A stretch of 60,248 bases of DNA, taken from JBJELF01 sp051879015. Lineage in GTDB: Bacteria; Bacillota; Clostridia; Lachnospirales; Lachnospiraceae. Shown here piece by piece: positions 8,909 to 17,529 of this stretch (positions are counted from its first letter, which is position 1; the number at the start of each line of letters is the position of its first letter). Where the stretch lies: the NCBI GenBank assembly GCA_051879015.1, contig JBJELF010000057.1, positions 1 to 60,248 on the forward strand, read 5' to 3'. The position numbers and the translations under genes are program-made. Below the pieces are notes generated by a model. That model was not told the origin of the DNA, searched no databases, and saw only the letters and a list, made by a program, of their open reading frames with translations.

Positions 8909-9911
8909 TCTCTTTCCACAAAATCCATGCGATTGGTCCCAAAAATAACCCTCCAAAACCAAATAGTTTTAATCCAATGTAGACGGAAGCCACTACTTCC
9001 AGCGGAGTAATTCCCAGCTTTTGTCCCAGAAGTCTGGGTTCCAACATTTGGCGCATAAAATAGCAAACGAGATATAGACCAAACAATTTGAATGACAGTT
9101 TCCACTCACCGAAAATAATCTCTGCCACAATCCACGGAATAAAGATGGTACCTGTACCAAACAGCGGCAATGCATCCACAAACCCAATTAGAATTCCCAA
9201 CAAAATAGAATATTCATTTCCTATGAGGTAGAGTCCAATGGAGCAAATGCAGGCAGTCAGTATCATCAAAATACCTTCGGTTCTCAGATAAGCTCGTCCA
9301 ATCCGCCCCAAATGACCTGCAAAGTAGTCAAAATCTTCCTGAAACATGGACTGATTTTTCCATTTAATGTAAGTATCCTTATCCCGAATATAAAATAATA
9401 CGGAAAGAAGAAAAACTGCGAGAATCGCTCCCAGCATTCCCAATTTTCCCAATAAATTTGCGCTGCACTCAGCCATATAAGGCACCGTAATTTCCGGCAG
9501 CTGTTCTTTGATTCCGCTTCCAAACTCATTGACCATGCGGCTGATACTGCCATGCTGCAAATGCATCCAATGCTCCATTTCCTGACAGGCACAACCCATC
9601 CAGGTACCGATTTGCGTTTCATAGCTCGGCCACATTTCAATCAAATTTTTTATCTGTGAAAAGAGCTGACATCCAATCCAGTAAAGTCCCCACCCCATCA
9701 ATCCTCCTCCGACCAACAAGATGAGGATTGCTGCCGTCACTCGCCCCACCGGAAAAATGCGTCTCAGACGGCTTGCAGCAGACTCCACCATTTTTGCAAC
9801 CAAAACAGCCAGCAAAAAAGGAAGCACCAAGGGCACTACATATTTGAAACTCAAATAAATTGCCCCTGTAATTCCCAAGAGTTGAAAAAGTCTCTTTTGT
9901 TTATCCGTCAT
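8883..9911 (-). CDS. AI-2E family transporter / YtvI-like membrane protein
   Basis: Polytopic inner-membrane protein of 342 residues with about eight hydrophobic segments. A paired hydrophobic start (about 10-45) is followed by segments near 57-80, a soluble central portion (about 85-150), and a C-terminal hydrophobic block with the GFVDALPLFGTGTIFIPW motif typical of the AI-2E exporter family (PF01594). In spore formers a member of this family, YtvI, acts in sporulation. Others export autoinducer-2 or ions. Sequence alone cannot choose between them. ATG 9911 has a GGTGG-like SD. Its last codons host the proS promoter, so the two genes are adjacent but separately started. Confidence 0.85.
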   Translation of the reverse strand: MTDKQKRLFQLLGITGAIYLSFKYVVPLVLPFLLAVLVAKMVESAASRLRRIFPVGRVTAAILILLVGGGLMGWGLYWIGCQLFSQIKNLIEMWPSYETQIGTWMGCACQEMEHWMHLQHGSISRMVNEFGSGIKEQLPEITVPYMAECSANLLGKLGMLGAILAVFLLSVLFYIRDKDTYIKWKNQSMFQEDFDYFAGHLGRIGRAYLRTEGILMILTACICSIGLYLIGNEYSILLGILIGFVDALPLFGTGTIFIPWIVAEIIFGEWKLSFKLFGLYLVCYFMRQMLEPRLLGQKLGITPLEVVASVYIGLKLFGFGGLFLGPIAWILWKEIDKKYFLT

Positions 9912-10053
9912 AAATCCACCTGTATCTTTCCTGTTTCTATTTCATACAAGACGCAATTTCTTATTAGCGATTGCCTATAATCTCATTATACCCCACTGTC
10001 TTTCTGTTTATCCCTCAAAAATAATTTGAATCCGTTCTGCCTGAAAGAATTCC

Positions 10054-10082
10054 TTGCATTCCCTACAAAAACTTGATAGACT
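10054..10082 (+). promoter_or_regulatory. Promoter of the YkgJ-family gene
   Basis: TTGCAT (10054..10059), 17 bases, TAGACT (10077..10082). The dispersed repeat copy F begins at the next base. Confidence 0.55.
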
Positions 10083-10151
10083 AACATCAAATAAAGTCAT
10101 ACCTGTTCATGCAAGCATGAAAGGTATGACCTTGTGACCCTGGTATCATCA
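10083..10151. repeat. Divergent repeat copy F with an internal hairpin
   Basis: The ends AACATC and GACCCTGGTATC match the two ends of the dispersed repeat. Between them lies a 16-bp hairpin (10096..10130: GTCATACCT, TTCATGC, AA loop, then the complements). It occupies the 5' leader of the YkgJ-family gene. Confidence 0.5.
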
Positions 10152-10185
10152 AATATCACACCGTGCGGAGGTTATCGATCAATTT

Positions 10186-10875
10186 ATGAAACGCAATGTT
10201 ACAATGGAAGAAATTTCTGATGGAAAATTATATGATTCTAACGATTTGGTGAAAGCCGACTGCGGCGGCTGTAAAGATTGTTCTGCCTGCTGTCATGGGA
10301 TGGGTAACTCGATTGTCCTGGACCCACTGGATCTTTATAATTTGACAACTCACCTAAAATGCAGCTTTGAGCAATTGATGAATGGATATATTGAATTAAA
10401 TCTGGTGGATGGCATCATTCTGCCTAATTTAAAAATGAATGAATCACGGGATTGCTGCTCCTTTCTAAATGAAAACGGTCGATGCAGCATTCATCCTTTT
10501 CGTCCCAGTATCTGCCGCCTTTTTCCGCTTGGACGCTACTATGAAAATAATTCTTTTCGATATTTTCTTCAAATACATGAATGTCAGAAAGAGCAGCGCA
10601 GCAAAATTAAAGTTAAAAAATGGATTGATACGCCAAATTTAAAACAAAATGAGCAGTTTATCAGCACATGGCATTATTTTTTGAAGGATTTACAGGAAAT
10701 CATTTCCCACTCTCAGGATGAAGGGCTGCCTAAAAAAATCAGTATGGTACTTTTACAGATTTTTTATCTGCAGCCCTACGATAGTACCATTGACTTCTAT
10801 GCTCAATTTGACGCTCGTCTAAAGACAGCGAAGGAAACTTTCATGCAGCAAAATATTCTGTCTGAGTCAGTTTAA
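10186..10875 (+). CDS. YkgJ family cysteine-cluster protein
   Basis: Small cytosolic protein of 229 residues with the putative metal-chelating cysteine cluster of the YkgJ/UPF0153 family (PF03692). The N-terminal group is Cys26, 29, 32, 35 and 36 (CGGCKDCSACC). The second group is Cys90, 91, 100 and 110, ending in the family signature CSIHPFRPSICRLFPLG. An Fe-S or zinc site is expected; no enzymatic role is established for the family. The only visible SD, GGAGG at 10167..10171, is 14 bases from ATG 10186, longer than ideal, but there is no nearer start. The leader carries repeat F. It is monocistronic. Confidence 0.88.
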   Translation: MKRNVTMEEISDGKLYDSNDLVKADCGGCKDCSACCHGMGNSIVLDPLDLYNLTTHLKCSFEQLMNGYIELNLVDGIILPNLKMNESRDCCSFLNENGRCSIHPFRPSICRLFPLGRYYENNSFRYFLQIHECQKEQRSKIKVKKWIDTPNLKQNEQFISTWHYFLKDLQEIISHSQDEGLPKKISMVLLQIFYLQPYDSTIDFYAQFDARLKTAKETFMQQNILSESV

Positions 10876-10889
10876 TCCTGTTTGCAAAA

Positions 10890-10933
10890 TACGGTCCCTT
10901 CTCTCGCCAAATAATCTAAGAGAAAGGACCGTA
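10890..10933 (-). terminator. Terminator downstream of the MATE gene
   Basis: Stem TACGGTCC/GGACCGTA continued by TTCTCT/AGAGAA. It is followed by TTTTGC on the minus strand, 54 bp after the MATE stop. It lies between two convergent genes and may also help end the YkgJ transcript. Confidence 0.7.
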
Positions 10934-10968
10934 TCAAAGGGTCAGAGTACCTTTTGACCCCAACATCA
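10931..10968 (+). repeat. Dispersed palindromic repeat, copy E
   Basis: Arms GGGTCAGAG and CTTTTGACCCC with the CAACATC right end. It lies between the convergent YkgJ and MATE genes, the only copy in a purely downstream region together with copy G. Confidence 0.7.
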
Positions 10969-10986
10969 TTTGATTAAAACTACTTT

Positions 10987-12354
10987 TTAACAGACTTCTC
11001 GTGCTGCCTTCATGCGCTTGGAATAAATCACAAAGAATACAACATTGATGAGAATACCAAAGATTGTTGCTGTCGGCGCTGCCAATCCAATGTTGGTCAA
11101 GCTCGCATCAGGCTGAATACTCATAATGTAGGACATCGGCAGACGTACAAGGAAGGTCTGAGCCATTCCCTGCAGCATGACAAAGAAAGTCTGTCCATGT
11201 CCGTTGAAATATCCAATAAAGCTAAACAGTACACTGGTTACAATTGCCTCCAGAGCAAATCCTTGCAGATACTCAAATGCTTTCAGAATAACTGCCTCAT
11301 CCTTTGTAAAGATGCTGGCAATTACATCTCCCTTGAAAAGCACTCCAACAAAGATGAACACGCCGATAAATGCTCCAATTCCCATACCGCAAAGCATGGT
11401 CTTTCGCGCTCGGTCTTCTCTGCCAGCACCTACATTCTGAGCGATGAAAGCCGCCAGCGACTGCATCAGGGAACCTGGAATCAACATAATAAAGGAGACC
11501 AGTTTATTTGCTACTCCATAGCCAGAGGATGCCTCCAAACTTAAACGATTAATGAAGGCACACAATGCCAAAAAGGACAGCTGTGTCAAAATTTCCTGCA
11601 GAGCAATTGGACATCCAATCTGCACAAAATTTCCGATTTCGCGGTTAAAACAGATATCTGTCTTATGCATCTCAAAAGGCATTCCTCGTTTTTTGATAAT
11701 AACCAAGGACAAAATGACACTCACAGCCTGAGCAAGCACAGTTGCAATTGCCGCACCTATTACATTGAGATGGAATACTGCTACCAACAGCAAATCACCC
11801 ACAATATTGGTCACGCAGGCAATTGCTACAAAGACCAACGGCATCTTGGAATCACCCATTCCACGGAAAATTCCGCTGATGACATTGTAGGCAATGATAA
11901 AGAAAATGCCACCGCCGCAGATCCGTACATACATCGCAGTTAAGTCCACTGCTTCCTCTGGAGCCTGCATCAAGACAGACAGCTGTCTTGCAAAGACAAG
12001 CATAATAACGGCAATACAGACAGAGCAGACAGCAAAGAAACAGATTGCTCCGCCAATGACCTTACCCACACGCTCTGGTTTATTCTCTCCAATGTATCGC
12101 CCAATCAAAACGGTAATCCCCATTGACAAACCTGCAATGGTGAAGGTGACTAAATTGACGATATTACTTCCTGTGGAAACACCCGAGATACCTGCTGTCG
12201 TGCCAAACTGTCCTACAATCAAAATATCTACAGCTCCGTACATTGCCTGCAAAATCAATGCACCTAAAATTGGCATCATAAATTTCAATAATTTTTTCAA
12301 AATACTGCCCTGCGTAAAATCATTTGAATCATTTACACTATTCTTTTGTCCCAT
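10987..12354 (-). CDS. MATE family efflux transporter
   Basis: Cation-coupled multidrug/toxin exporter with twelve predicted membrane segments, 455 residues from ATG 12354. AAAGGAGGG lies 12 bases before this ATG. The longer frame from TTG 12411 starts inside the dispersed repeat and adds an implausible basic tail. The typical first helix LMMP-like region KKLLKFMMPILGALILQAMY is at residues 19-38, and the second half repeats the pattern. The family is NorM/DinF-like; the substrate cannot be inferred. Its own promoter with a perfect -10 box (12442..12470) is followed at once by repeat C, so the repeat is in the 5' leader. Confidence 0.93.
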   Translation of the reverse strand: MGQKNSVNDSNDFTQGSILKKLLKFMMPILGALILQAMYGAVDILIVGQFGTTAGISGVSTGSNIVNLVTFTIAGLSMGITVLIGRYIGENKPERVGKVIGGAICFFAVCSVCIAVIMLVFARQLSVLMQAPEEAVDLTAMYVRICGGGIFFIIAYNVISGIFRGMGDSKMPLVFVAIACVTNIVGDLLLVAVFHLNVIGAAIATVLAQAVSVILSLVIIKKRGMPFEMHKTDICFNREIGNFVQIGCPIALQEILTQLSFLALCAFINRLSLEASSGYGVANKLVSFIMLIPGSLMQSLAAFIAQNVGAGREDRARKTMLCGMGIGAFIGVFIFVGVLFKGDVIASIFTKDEAVILKAFEYLQGFALEAIVTSVLFSFIGYFNGHGQTFFVMLQGMAQTFLVRLPMSYIMSIQPDASLTNIGLAAPTATIFGILINVVFFVIYSKRMKAAREVC

Positions 12355-12403
12355 AAAACCGGCAAACCCTCCTTTTAATAAAAAATTTTTCCTAAAATAC
12401 TTT

Positions 12404-12437
12404 GGAGTCAAAAGGTATTTTTGACTCTGGTACTATA
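12404..12437 (-). repeat. Dispersed palindromic repeat, copy C
   Basis: Arms GAGTCAAAA and TTTTTGACTC. The element begins about 8 bases after the TATAAT box of the MATE gene, close to +1. Confidence 0.75.
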
Positions 12438-12441
12438 GAAT

Positions 12442-12470
12442 ATTATAAATCTATTTTTTTTCTTTTGCAA
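12442..12470 (-). promoter_or_regulatory. Promoter of the MATE gene
   Basis: TTGCAA (12465..12470), 17 bases, TATAAT (12442..12447). Confidence 0.75.
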
Positions 12471-12533
12471 TCCCCAGAATTTCTAAATTGTATTTAATAT
12501 TTAAATTTTATCTACATTATTTTCAGTATATTC

Positions 12534-12562
12534 TTGTTTTTTTCGAGAAATAATAGTACAAT
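12534..12562 (+). promoter_or_regulatory. Promoter of the polyphosphate kinase 2 gene
   Basis: TTGTTT (12534..12539), 17 bases, TACAAT (12557..12562), divergent from the MATE promoter about 65 bp away. GGGGAGGAA precedes the ATG. Confidence 0.65.
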
Positions 12563-12594
12563 AGTATCATCTTGATTTAGGGGAGGAATTTCTT

Positions 12595-14073
12595 ATGTTA
12601 GAACATATTGATTTAACAAAATCCATGAAGAAGAAAGAATTTTCTGAATTGATGGAGACATTGGCTCCACAGCTTGCTCTGCTGCAGCGCCAGGCAAAGG
12701 CAGCTAATATTCCAGTTACAATCATATTTGAGGGGTTTGATTTCGCTGGCAAAGGTAAATTGATTAACCGACTGATTTCCTGCTTCGATCCGAGAGGTTT
12801 TGAAGTCTGCACCACCAAGACAGAGACCGAAGAAGAAAAAATGCACCCATTTTTGTGGCGTTTCTGGAAGCGCCTTCCTGCAAGGGGTCGTATTGCTGTA
12901 TTTGACAACAGCTGGTATCGCTCTGTCCTTTCCAGTGCCTTTGACCATGATACTCCAAAAGAAAAAATAGAGCGTCACTATCGCGAAATCAATGCCTTTG
13001 AAAAACAGTTAAGTGATGACGGTATGGTCATTATCAAGTTTTTCCTGGTTATCTCTGAAAAAGAACAGAAAACCAGAATGAAAACTCTGCTTGCATCTGA
13101 GGATACGCAGTGGCGTGTCAGCGATGCCATGAAAAAACGTGTAAAGGGACATGAAAAATACGCTCAGCTGGCAGAAAAAATGTTTGGCGGCACTTCCACT
13201 TCCTACGCACCATGGTATACCATCGAAGCCACTGACCATCCCTATGCTGCAGCCAAAATTATTTCCACTGTAACCACTGTCATGGCCAATGCTCTGGCTG
13301 CCAAAGAAGCTGCACCAAAACCTGTCATCAATCCTCAGATTGACACTGCCACCTACCGCACAGCAGTCTTATCCTCTATTGACTTAGACAAGAGCTTGAC
13401 GGACGAAGAATATAAGGAGAAGAAGAAAGAACTGCAGAAGAAGCTTTCCATTTTGCACAACAAAATTTACAATCAGCGTATTCCTGTTGTTCTCGTCTTC
13501 GAGGGCTGGGATGCCGGCGGAAAAGGTGGGGCTATCAAGCGACTGACCGAAGCTTTAGACCCTCGTGGCTATGTGGTAAATCCTGTGGCCTCGCCAAATG
13601 CAACCGAACGTGCTTATCATTATTTGTGGCGTTTCTGGACAAAATTCCCAAAGGATGGACATATTGCCATCTTCGACCGTTCCTGGTATGGTCGTGTCAT
13701 GGTAGAACGTCTCGAAGGCTTCTGCAGCCAGGATGAATGGCAGCGTGCTTATCAGGAGATGAACGAGATGGAAGCTGGCTTGGTTGGACATGGCACCGTT
13801 GTGCTGAAATTCTGGATGCACATAGACAAAGATGAGCAGGAGCGCCGCTTCAAAGAACGTCAGGAAACTCCAGACAAGCAGTGGAAAATTACCGATGAGG
13901 ACTGGAGAAACCGTGAAAAATGGGATTCCTACGAGGTAGCTGTCGATGAAATGCTGTTAAAGACTTCTACTCCAAATGCACCTTGGATTATCGTGGAGGC
14001 AAATGATAAGCATTATGCACGAATTAAAGTATTGGAGACCGTTGTAGCAGCTCTGGAAAAAGCTGTAAAATAA
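12595..14073 (+). CDS. pap: Two-domain polyphosphate kinase 2 (polyphosphate:AMP phosphotransferase type)
   Basis: Cytosolic enzyme transferring phosphate from polyphosphate to AMP, giving ADP. The 492 residues form a tandem of two PPK2 domains, the layout of class II (PAP) enzymes. The N-terminal domain has Walker A FEGFDFAGKGK (45-55) and a changed Walker B/lid region DNSWYRSVL (104-112). The C-terminal domain has FEGWDAGGKGG (302-312) and the canonical DRSWYGRVMVER (361-372). The intact second copy is presumably the active one. It is monocistronic with its own promoter and followed by a perfect 17-bp hairpin. The role is nucleotide salvage or energy buffering from polyP. Class assignment rests on domain number, since nucleotide specificity is not directly readable. 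Confidence 0.92.
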   Translation: MLEHIDLTKSMKKKEFSELMETLAPQLALLQRQAKAANIPVTIIFEGFDFAGKGKLINRLISCFDPRGFEVCTTKTETEEEKMHPFLWRFWKRLPARGRIAVFDNSWYRSVLSSAFDHDTPKEKIERHYREINAFEKQLSDDGMVIIKFFLVISEKEQKTRMKTLLASEDTQWRVSDAMKKRVKGHEKYAQLAEKMFGGTSTSYAPWYTIEATDHPYAAAKIISTVTTVMANALAAKEAAPKPVINPQIDTATYRTAVLSSIDLDKSLTDEEYKEKKKELQKKLSILHNKIYNQRIPVVLVFEGWDAGGKGGAIKRLTEALDPRGYVVNPVASPNATERAYHYLWRFWTKFPKDGHIAIFDRSWYGRVMVERLEGFCSQDEWQRAYQEMNEMEAGLVGHGTVVLKFWMHIDKDEQERRFKERQETPDKQWKITDEDWRNREKWDSYEVAVDEMLLKTSTPNAPWIIVEANDKHYARIKVLETVVAALEKAVK

Positions 14074-14084
14074 GCTGAGATAAA

Positions 14085-14110
14085 GATGTTGGGGCAAAAT
14101 ACCAAACATC
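14085..14110 (-). repeat. Partial dispersed repeat, copy G
   Basis: Only the right half is preserved (minus strand TATTTTGCCCCAACATC). It lies just after the PPK2 stop and immediately before a 17-bp hairpin. Confidence 0.5.
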
Positions 14111-14154
14111 AGATAAGGGTCAGGCATAGCGAAAGCCATGCCTGACCCTTATCT
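14111..14154. terminator. Perfect 17-bp hairpin between convergent genes
   Basis: Arms 14111..14127 and 14138..14154 pair without mismatch around a GC-GAAA-GC loop. It stands between the PPK2 gene and the convergent small membrane protein gene, so it may end both transcripts. No U-tract follows, making this a weak terminator by the usual rule. Confidence 0.55.
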
Positions 14155-14160
14155 GCCGAA

Positions 14161-14199
14161 AGAGTAGAAATCCATCCTTCCTCGCTGTATTTCTACTCT
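14161..14199 (-). terminator. Stem-loop overlapping the stop codon of the small membrane protein gene
   Basis: AGAGTAGAAAT and ATTTCTACTCT are perfect 11-bp arms. On the minus strand the first arm contains the TAG stop (14193..14195) and the second arm is followed by TTTC. Confidence 0.5.
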
Positions 14200-14486
14200 T
14201 CTCGATTATCCATAATAATTTTAATTAAAATAATAGAGCAAACGATAATCGCAGCCACTAGTCCGATGAGGACTTTGATTTCAAATTGTAAATCTTGAAA
14301 CTGTTGCCACAAGCTTGCTATCTTGCCTGATTCCTCTAACAGACTTTCATTTTCCGAAGATGCTTCGCTCACAGAAACAATCTGTGGTCCCGCTGCCAAA
14401 CTTTTGACAGCACATCCTCCTATACTAATCCAACTAATCATCAAATACATTCCAATCAAGCTTCTCATCCGATTTCTTTTACTCAT
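14193..14486 (-). CDS. Small hypothetical protein with signal sequence and C-terminal membrane helix
   Basis: 97 residues, no family recognised. The N-terminus is basic (SKRNRMR) and followed by a hydrophobic stretch (about 10-32) ending near Ala-Gly, resembling a signal peptide or first helix. A short acidic Ser-rich extracytoplasmic part follows (about 38-58). A second strong hydrophobic helix is at about 69-90, then a charged tail DNREE. A good promoter (14585..14613) and an ATG with GGATGG-type SD support expression. It could be a small membrane sensor or structural peptide; nothing in the context identifies a function. Confidence 0.6.
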   Translation of the reverse strand: MSKRNRMRSLIGMYLMISWISIGGCAVKSLAAGPQIVSVSEASSENESLLEESGKIASLWQQFQDLQFEIKVLIGLVAAIIVCSIILIKIIMDNREE

Positions 14487-14584
14487 TGGTTCTTACCATC
14501 CTTTTTTACACAAGCCACCCAATAAATAGGTAAGTCAACTGCGAGTCATATGACAAAAACAACCATTCACTTTCCAATGATTAT

Positions 14585-14613
14585 AGTATATGGAAAAGCT
14601 CCGTTTCTGTCAA
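14585..14613 (-). promoter_or_regulatory. Promoter of the small membrane protein gene
   Basis: TTGACA (14608..14613), 17 bases, TATACT (14585..14590). Confidence 0.7.
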
Positions 14614-14678
14614 CACTTTTACAAGTCTGCTTTTCCAAAACGAACCGATTCATTTTCAGAAAGCAAGAATCATTTTAA

Positions 14679-14707
14679 TTGCTGATTATACCTCAATATG
14701 CTATAAT
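14679..14707 (+). promoter_or_regulatory. Promoter of the molybdopterin oxidoreductase
   Basis: TTGCTG (14679..14684), 17 bases, TATAAT (14702..14707). It is divergent from the promoter at 14585..14613. The leader at 14740..14766 is weakly like repeat copy F. Confidence 0.65.
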
Positions 14708-14786
14708 TTTTGCTACAAAGTTATACTTTCTCCCGTAAACATGAAACGCATGACCTTGGTATTTATATTTATAAAGGAGTCTCATT

Positions 14787-17012
14787 ATGACGAATGAACT
14801 TGTCATCCCCACCTGTGGACGCAATAACTGCGGCGGACGCTGTCTTCTCTATGCCCATGTATCGGATGGGAAAATTATAAAAATGACTACCGACACCTCT
14901 CCTGGCACACCTACAGATCCACCGCTGACTGCCTGTGCCCGAGGACTTAACTATCACAAAACTTTTTTGGGCAAAGACCGTCTTCAAACACCACTCAGAC
15001 GTGTCGGAGCTCGCGGTGAGGGAAAATTTGTCCCTATTTCATGGACCGAAGCAATCGATTTGCTGGCTCAAGAGTGGATTCGTATTCGGGATACTTACGG
15101 TCCTGCATCTCGCTATGTCCATTATAGCTGGGGCATCAGTGCTCTTGTACGTCCCAATGCTCTCATCAAGCGTCTTTTGGCACTGGACGGCGGCTATCTG
15201 GACTACGAAGGCTCTTACAGTACTGGCTGTATTCGTTACACGACCCCTTATCTTTACGGAACAAACGATACCGGCAGCAGTCTCCATGACCTGCTCAACT
15301 CCAGCGTAATTTTACTGTGGGGACATAATCCAAAAGAAACACAATTTGACCATACCATGTATTTTCTTCAGCAGGCGAAGGAAAAAGGAATTCCTATCTA
15401 CTGTATTGACCCAAGAAAAAGTGACACGGTCAAAAGTCTCGATGCTACATGGATTCCTCTGCGTCCTACCACCGACGCTGCTCTCGCCGACGCCATGGCT
15501 TATGTGATTATTACCGAAAATCGTTATGATAACAATTTTATCCATCGCTGCTGTATTGGTTTCACCGCAGATACTATGCCCGCTGGCAGCAATCCACAGG
15601 ATAATTATTTTGACTACGTACTGGGTACCTACGATGGAATTCCGAAAACACCCATCTGGGCGGAATCTATCACAGGAACTCCTGCCCAAACCATCATCCA
15701 GTTAGCACGAGCCTACGCCAACGGAAAACCCGCTGCACTTCTGACCGGCTACGGACCACAGCGCCATGCCAATGGAGAACAAACTGTCCGCGGCACCATC
15801 ATGCTCGCCTGCCTGACAGGAAATGTGGGTCTTTCTGGCGGGGGAGCTGCTGGTACAGGCTACTATGCAGCTCACGCCACTCCAAAACTTCCTTCTATCC
15901 AAAATCCTGTAACCGCCTGCATTCCTTTTTTTCTGTGGACAAAGGCAATCGAACACCCAGAAGAATTCAATGCTGACTTAAACTTAAAAGGAGCCGACCA
16001 TCTTGATACAGGAATCAAAATGCTTTTCAATCTTGGCGGCAACGCACTAATCAATCAACACAGTGACATTAATCGCACTGCTGCTATTTTGCAGGATACC
16101 AACAAATGTGAATTCATTGTCTGCTCTGATTTATTCATGACCTCCAGTGTCAAGTTTGCTGACCTCGTGCTGCCTTCCATTTCCTTTTTGGAGATGGACA
16201 ACATTACTACGCCTTGGGAATATGGAAATTTCATTGGATTTAACAATAAAGTAGTCGAACCGCTTTATGACGGAAAATTTGAGTATGATTGGCTCAAAGA
16301 GATTGCAAAAAAACTTGGACTTTACGAACCATTTACCGCTGGACATGAAACGGTAGAGGATTGGCTGCGCGACTGCTACCAGGATCTGCAGCAAAAGGAG
16401 CCCGATTTGCCTCCCTATGAAACTTTAAAACGAGAAGGCGTTTATCGCTATCCTCACAGCAAAACAATCATTGCCTTTGAACAGCAGCGCATGGATGTAG
16501 AAAAGACACCATTTCCAACACCATCGGGAAAAGTAGAGATTTATTCTCCCGCCCTTGCAGCACTCCATCGTGAAGGTGTGCCCGTTATTCCAAAATATGT
16601 ACCTGCCAAGGAAGGTCCCGGGAGCTCACTTCAGGAGATTTACCCACTCCAGCTGATTGGATGGCATACCAAACGGCGCTGCCATTCCATTCATGACAAC
16701 AATCGCGCCATGGACAAGCTAGACCCCCAAACACTGCGAATGCACCCAAAAGATGCCGCTGACCGAAACATTGCCGATGGCGACCTTGTACTCATTTTTA
16801 ACGACCGCGGCAAAATACAGATTCCCGTGACTCTGACCGAGGATATCATGGAAGGCTGCGTTGCTCTCTCTCAGGGAGCCTGGTATACTCCCAATCAGCA
16901 GGGCGTTGATACGCGAGGAAGTATCAATGTGCTGACTAGTCAGGAACCTACTCCGCTTGCCCGAGCCAACCCACAGCACACCAATCTGGTAGAAGTGCAG
17001 CGTGTGAAATAG
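14787..17012 (+). CDS. Molybdopterin-dependent oxidoreductase, DMSO reductase family catalytic subunit
   Basis: Catalytic subunit of 741 residues binding bis-MGD and one Fe-S cluster. Four N-terminal cysteines (10, 15, 19, 50) form the [4Fe-4S] motif. GSYSTG at 142-147 matches the DMSO-reductase region carrying the serine Mo ligand (probably Ser145). The C-terminal molydopterin-dinucleotide domain begins near 620 (LQLIGWHTKRRCHSIHDN). There is no twin-arginine signal, so it is cytosolic, unlike DmsA. No ferredoxin-like beta subunit or membrane anchor is adjacent; only a DUF1540 protein follows 147 bp downstream. The electron acceptor or donor and the substrate are unknown. AAAGGAG precedes ATG 14787. 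Confidence 0.9.
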   Translation: MTNELVIPTCGRNNCGGRCLLYAHVSDGKIIKMTTDTSPGTPTDPPLTACARGLNYHKTFLGKDRLQTPLRRVGARGEGKFVPISWTEAIDLLAQEWIRIRDTYGPASRYVHYSWGISALVRPNALIKRLLALDGGYLDYEGSYSTGCIRYTTPYLYGTNDTGSSLHDLLNSSVILLWGHNPKETQFDHTMYFLQQAKEKGIPIYCIDPRKSDTVKSLDATWIPLRPTTDAALADAMAYVIITENRYDNNFIHRCCIGFTADTMPAGSNPQDNYFDYVLGTYDGIPKTPIWAESITGTPAQTIIQLARAYANGKPAALLTGYGPQRHANGEQTVRGTIMLACLTGNVGLSGGGAAGTGYYAAHATPKLPSIQNPVTACIPFFLWTKAIEHPEEFNADLNLKGADHLDTGIKMLFNLGGNALINQHSDINRTAAILQDTNKCEFIVCSDLFMTSSVKFADLVLPSISFLEMDNITTPWEYGNFIGFNNKVVEPLYDGKFEYDWLKEIAKKLGLYEPFTAGHETVEDWLRDCYQDLQQKEPDLPPYETLKREGVYRYPHSKTIIAFEQQRMDVEKTPFPTPSGKVEIYSPALAALHREGVPVIPKYVPAKEGPGSSLQEIYPLQLIGWHTKRRCHSIHDNNRAMDKLDPQTLRMHPKDAADRNIADGDLVLIFNDRGKIQIPVTLTEDIMEGCVALSQGAWYTPNQQGVDTRGSINVLTSQEPTPLARANPQHTNLVEVQRVK

Positions 17013-17159
17013 CCGACCTTTATTTTTTTCCAATTTCTGGAAAGTATAAAATCTCTTGTTCCATCCATACTAATATTGTTCGGAGCTATCCGAGACAAAT
17101 TATTCTGTTGCTGCTTTGCTTCTCCACACGCCAGGCAGCAACAATACAAAAAGGAGATT

Positions 17160-17483
17160 ATGACTATGCCAAGTTTGGAATGTTCAGTAAAAAACTGCTA
17201 CTACAATGACAACAACTGCTGCTGCAAACGCGCCATCATCGTAGAAGGACAAGAAGCTACAGAGAAGAATATGACCTGCTGCGGCAGCTTTGATAAACAG
17301 AAAGAGGGAGTCCAGAACAGCTGCTGTGAACCTCCACAGCATCATCTCACTGTAGAATGTGATGCAGTTAACTGCCGCTACAATGAGCAGCACAAATGTC
17401 ATGCCGACAAAATTGACATCAGCGGACAGGGCAGCACGCAAAGTGCCGAGGGCACTAACTGTGCTACCTTCGAGATGAGATAA
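17160..17483 (+). CDS. Double DUF1540 cysteine-rich protein
   Basis: 107 residues with two copies of the DUF1540 motif, about 8-46 (ECSVKNCYYNDNNCCCK to CCGSF) and 68-105 (ECDAVNCRYNEQHKC to CATF). Each has spaced cysteines fit for metal binding. ATG 17160 is chosen because AAGGAG lies five bases upstream. The longer frame from 17076 would read through a hairpin (17107..17142) and lacks an SD. The family has no established function and is common in spore-forming Clostridia. Its position after the molybdoenzyme may be accidental or mark a small redox/metal partner. Confidence 0.85.
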   Translation: MTMPSLECSVKNCYYNDNNCCCKRAIIVEGQEATEKNMTCCGSFDKQKEGVQNSCCEPPQHHLTVECDAVNCRYNEQHKCHADKIDISGQGSTQSAEGTNCATFEMR

Positions 17484-17494
17484 TAAAACTCCCC

Positions 17495-17523
17495 TTGACT
17501 TTTCTTACTGTGGGTTGTATAAT
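17495..17523 (+). promoter_or_regulatory. thrS promoter
   Basis: TTGACT (17495..17500), 17 bases, TATAAT (17518..17523), starting the T-box leader. Confidence 0.8.
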
Positions 17524-17529
17524 GGCTCA

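Noticed and set aside
12355..12411. Extension of the MATE protein to a TTG at 12411
   Set aside because: The start lies inside the dispersed repeat, and AAAGGAGGG with ATG 12354 is far better.
14740..14766. A further copy of the dispersed repeat before the molybdoenzyme gene
   Set aside because: Only ATGAAA and ATGACCTT plus GGTAT match copy F; too weak to count.
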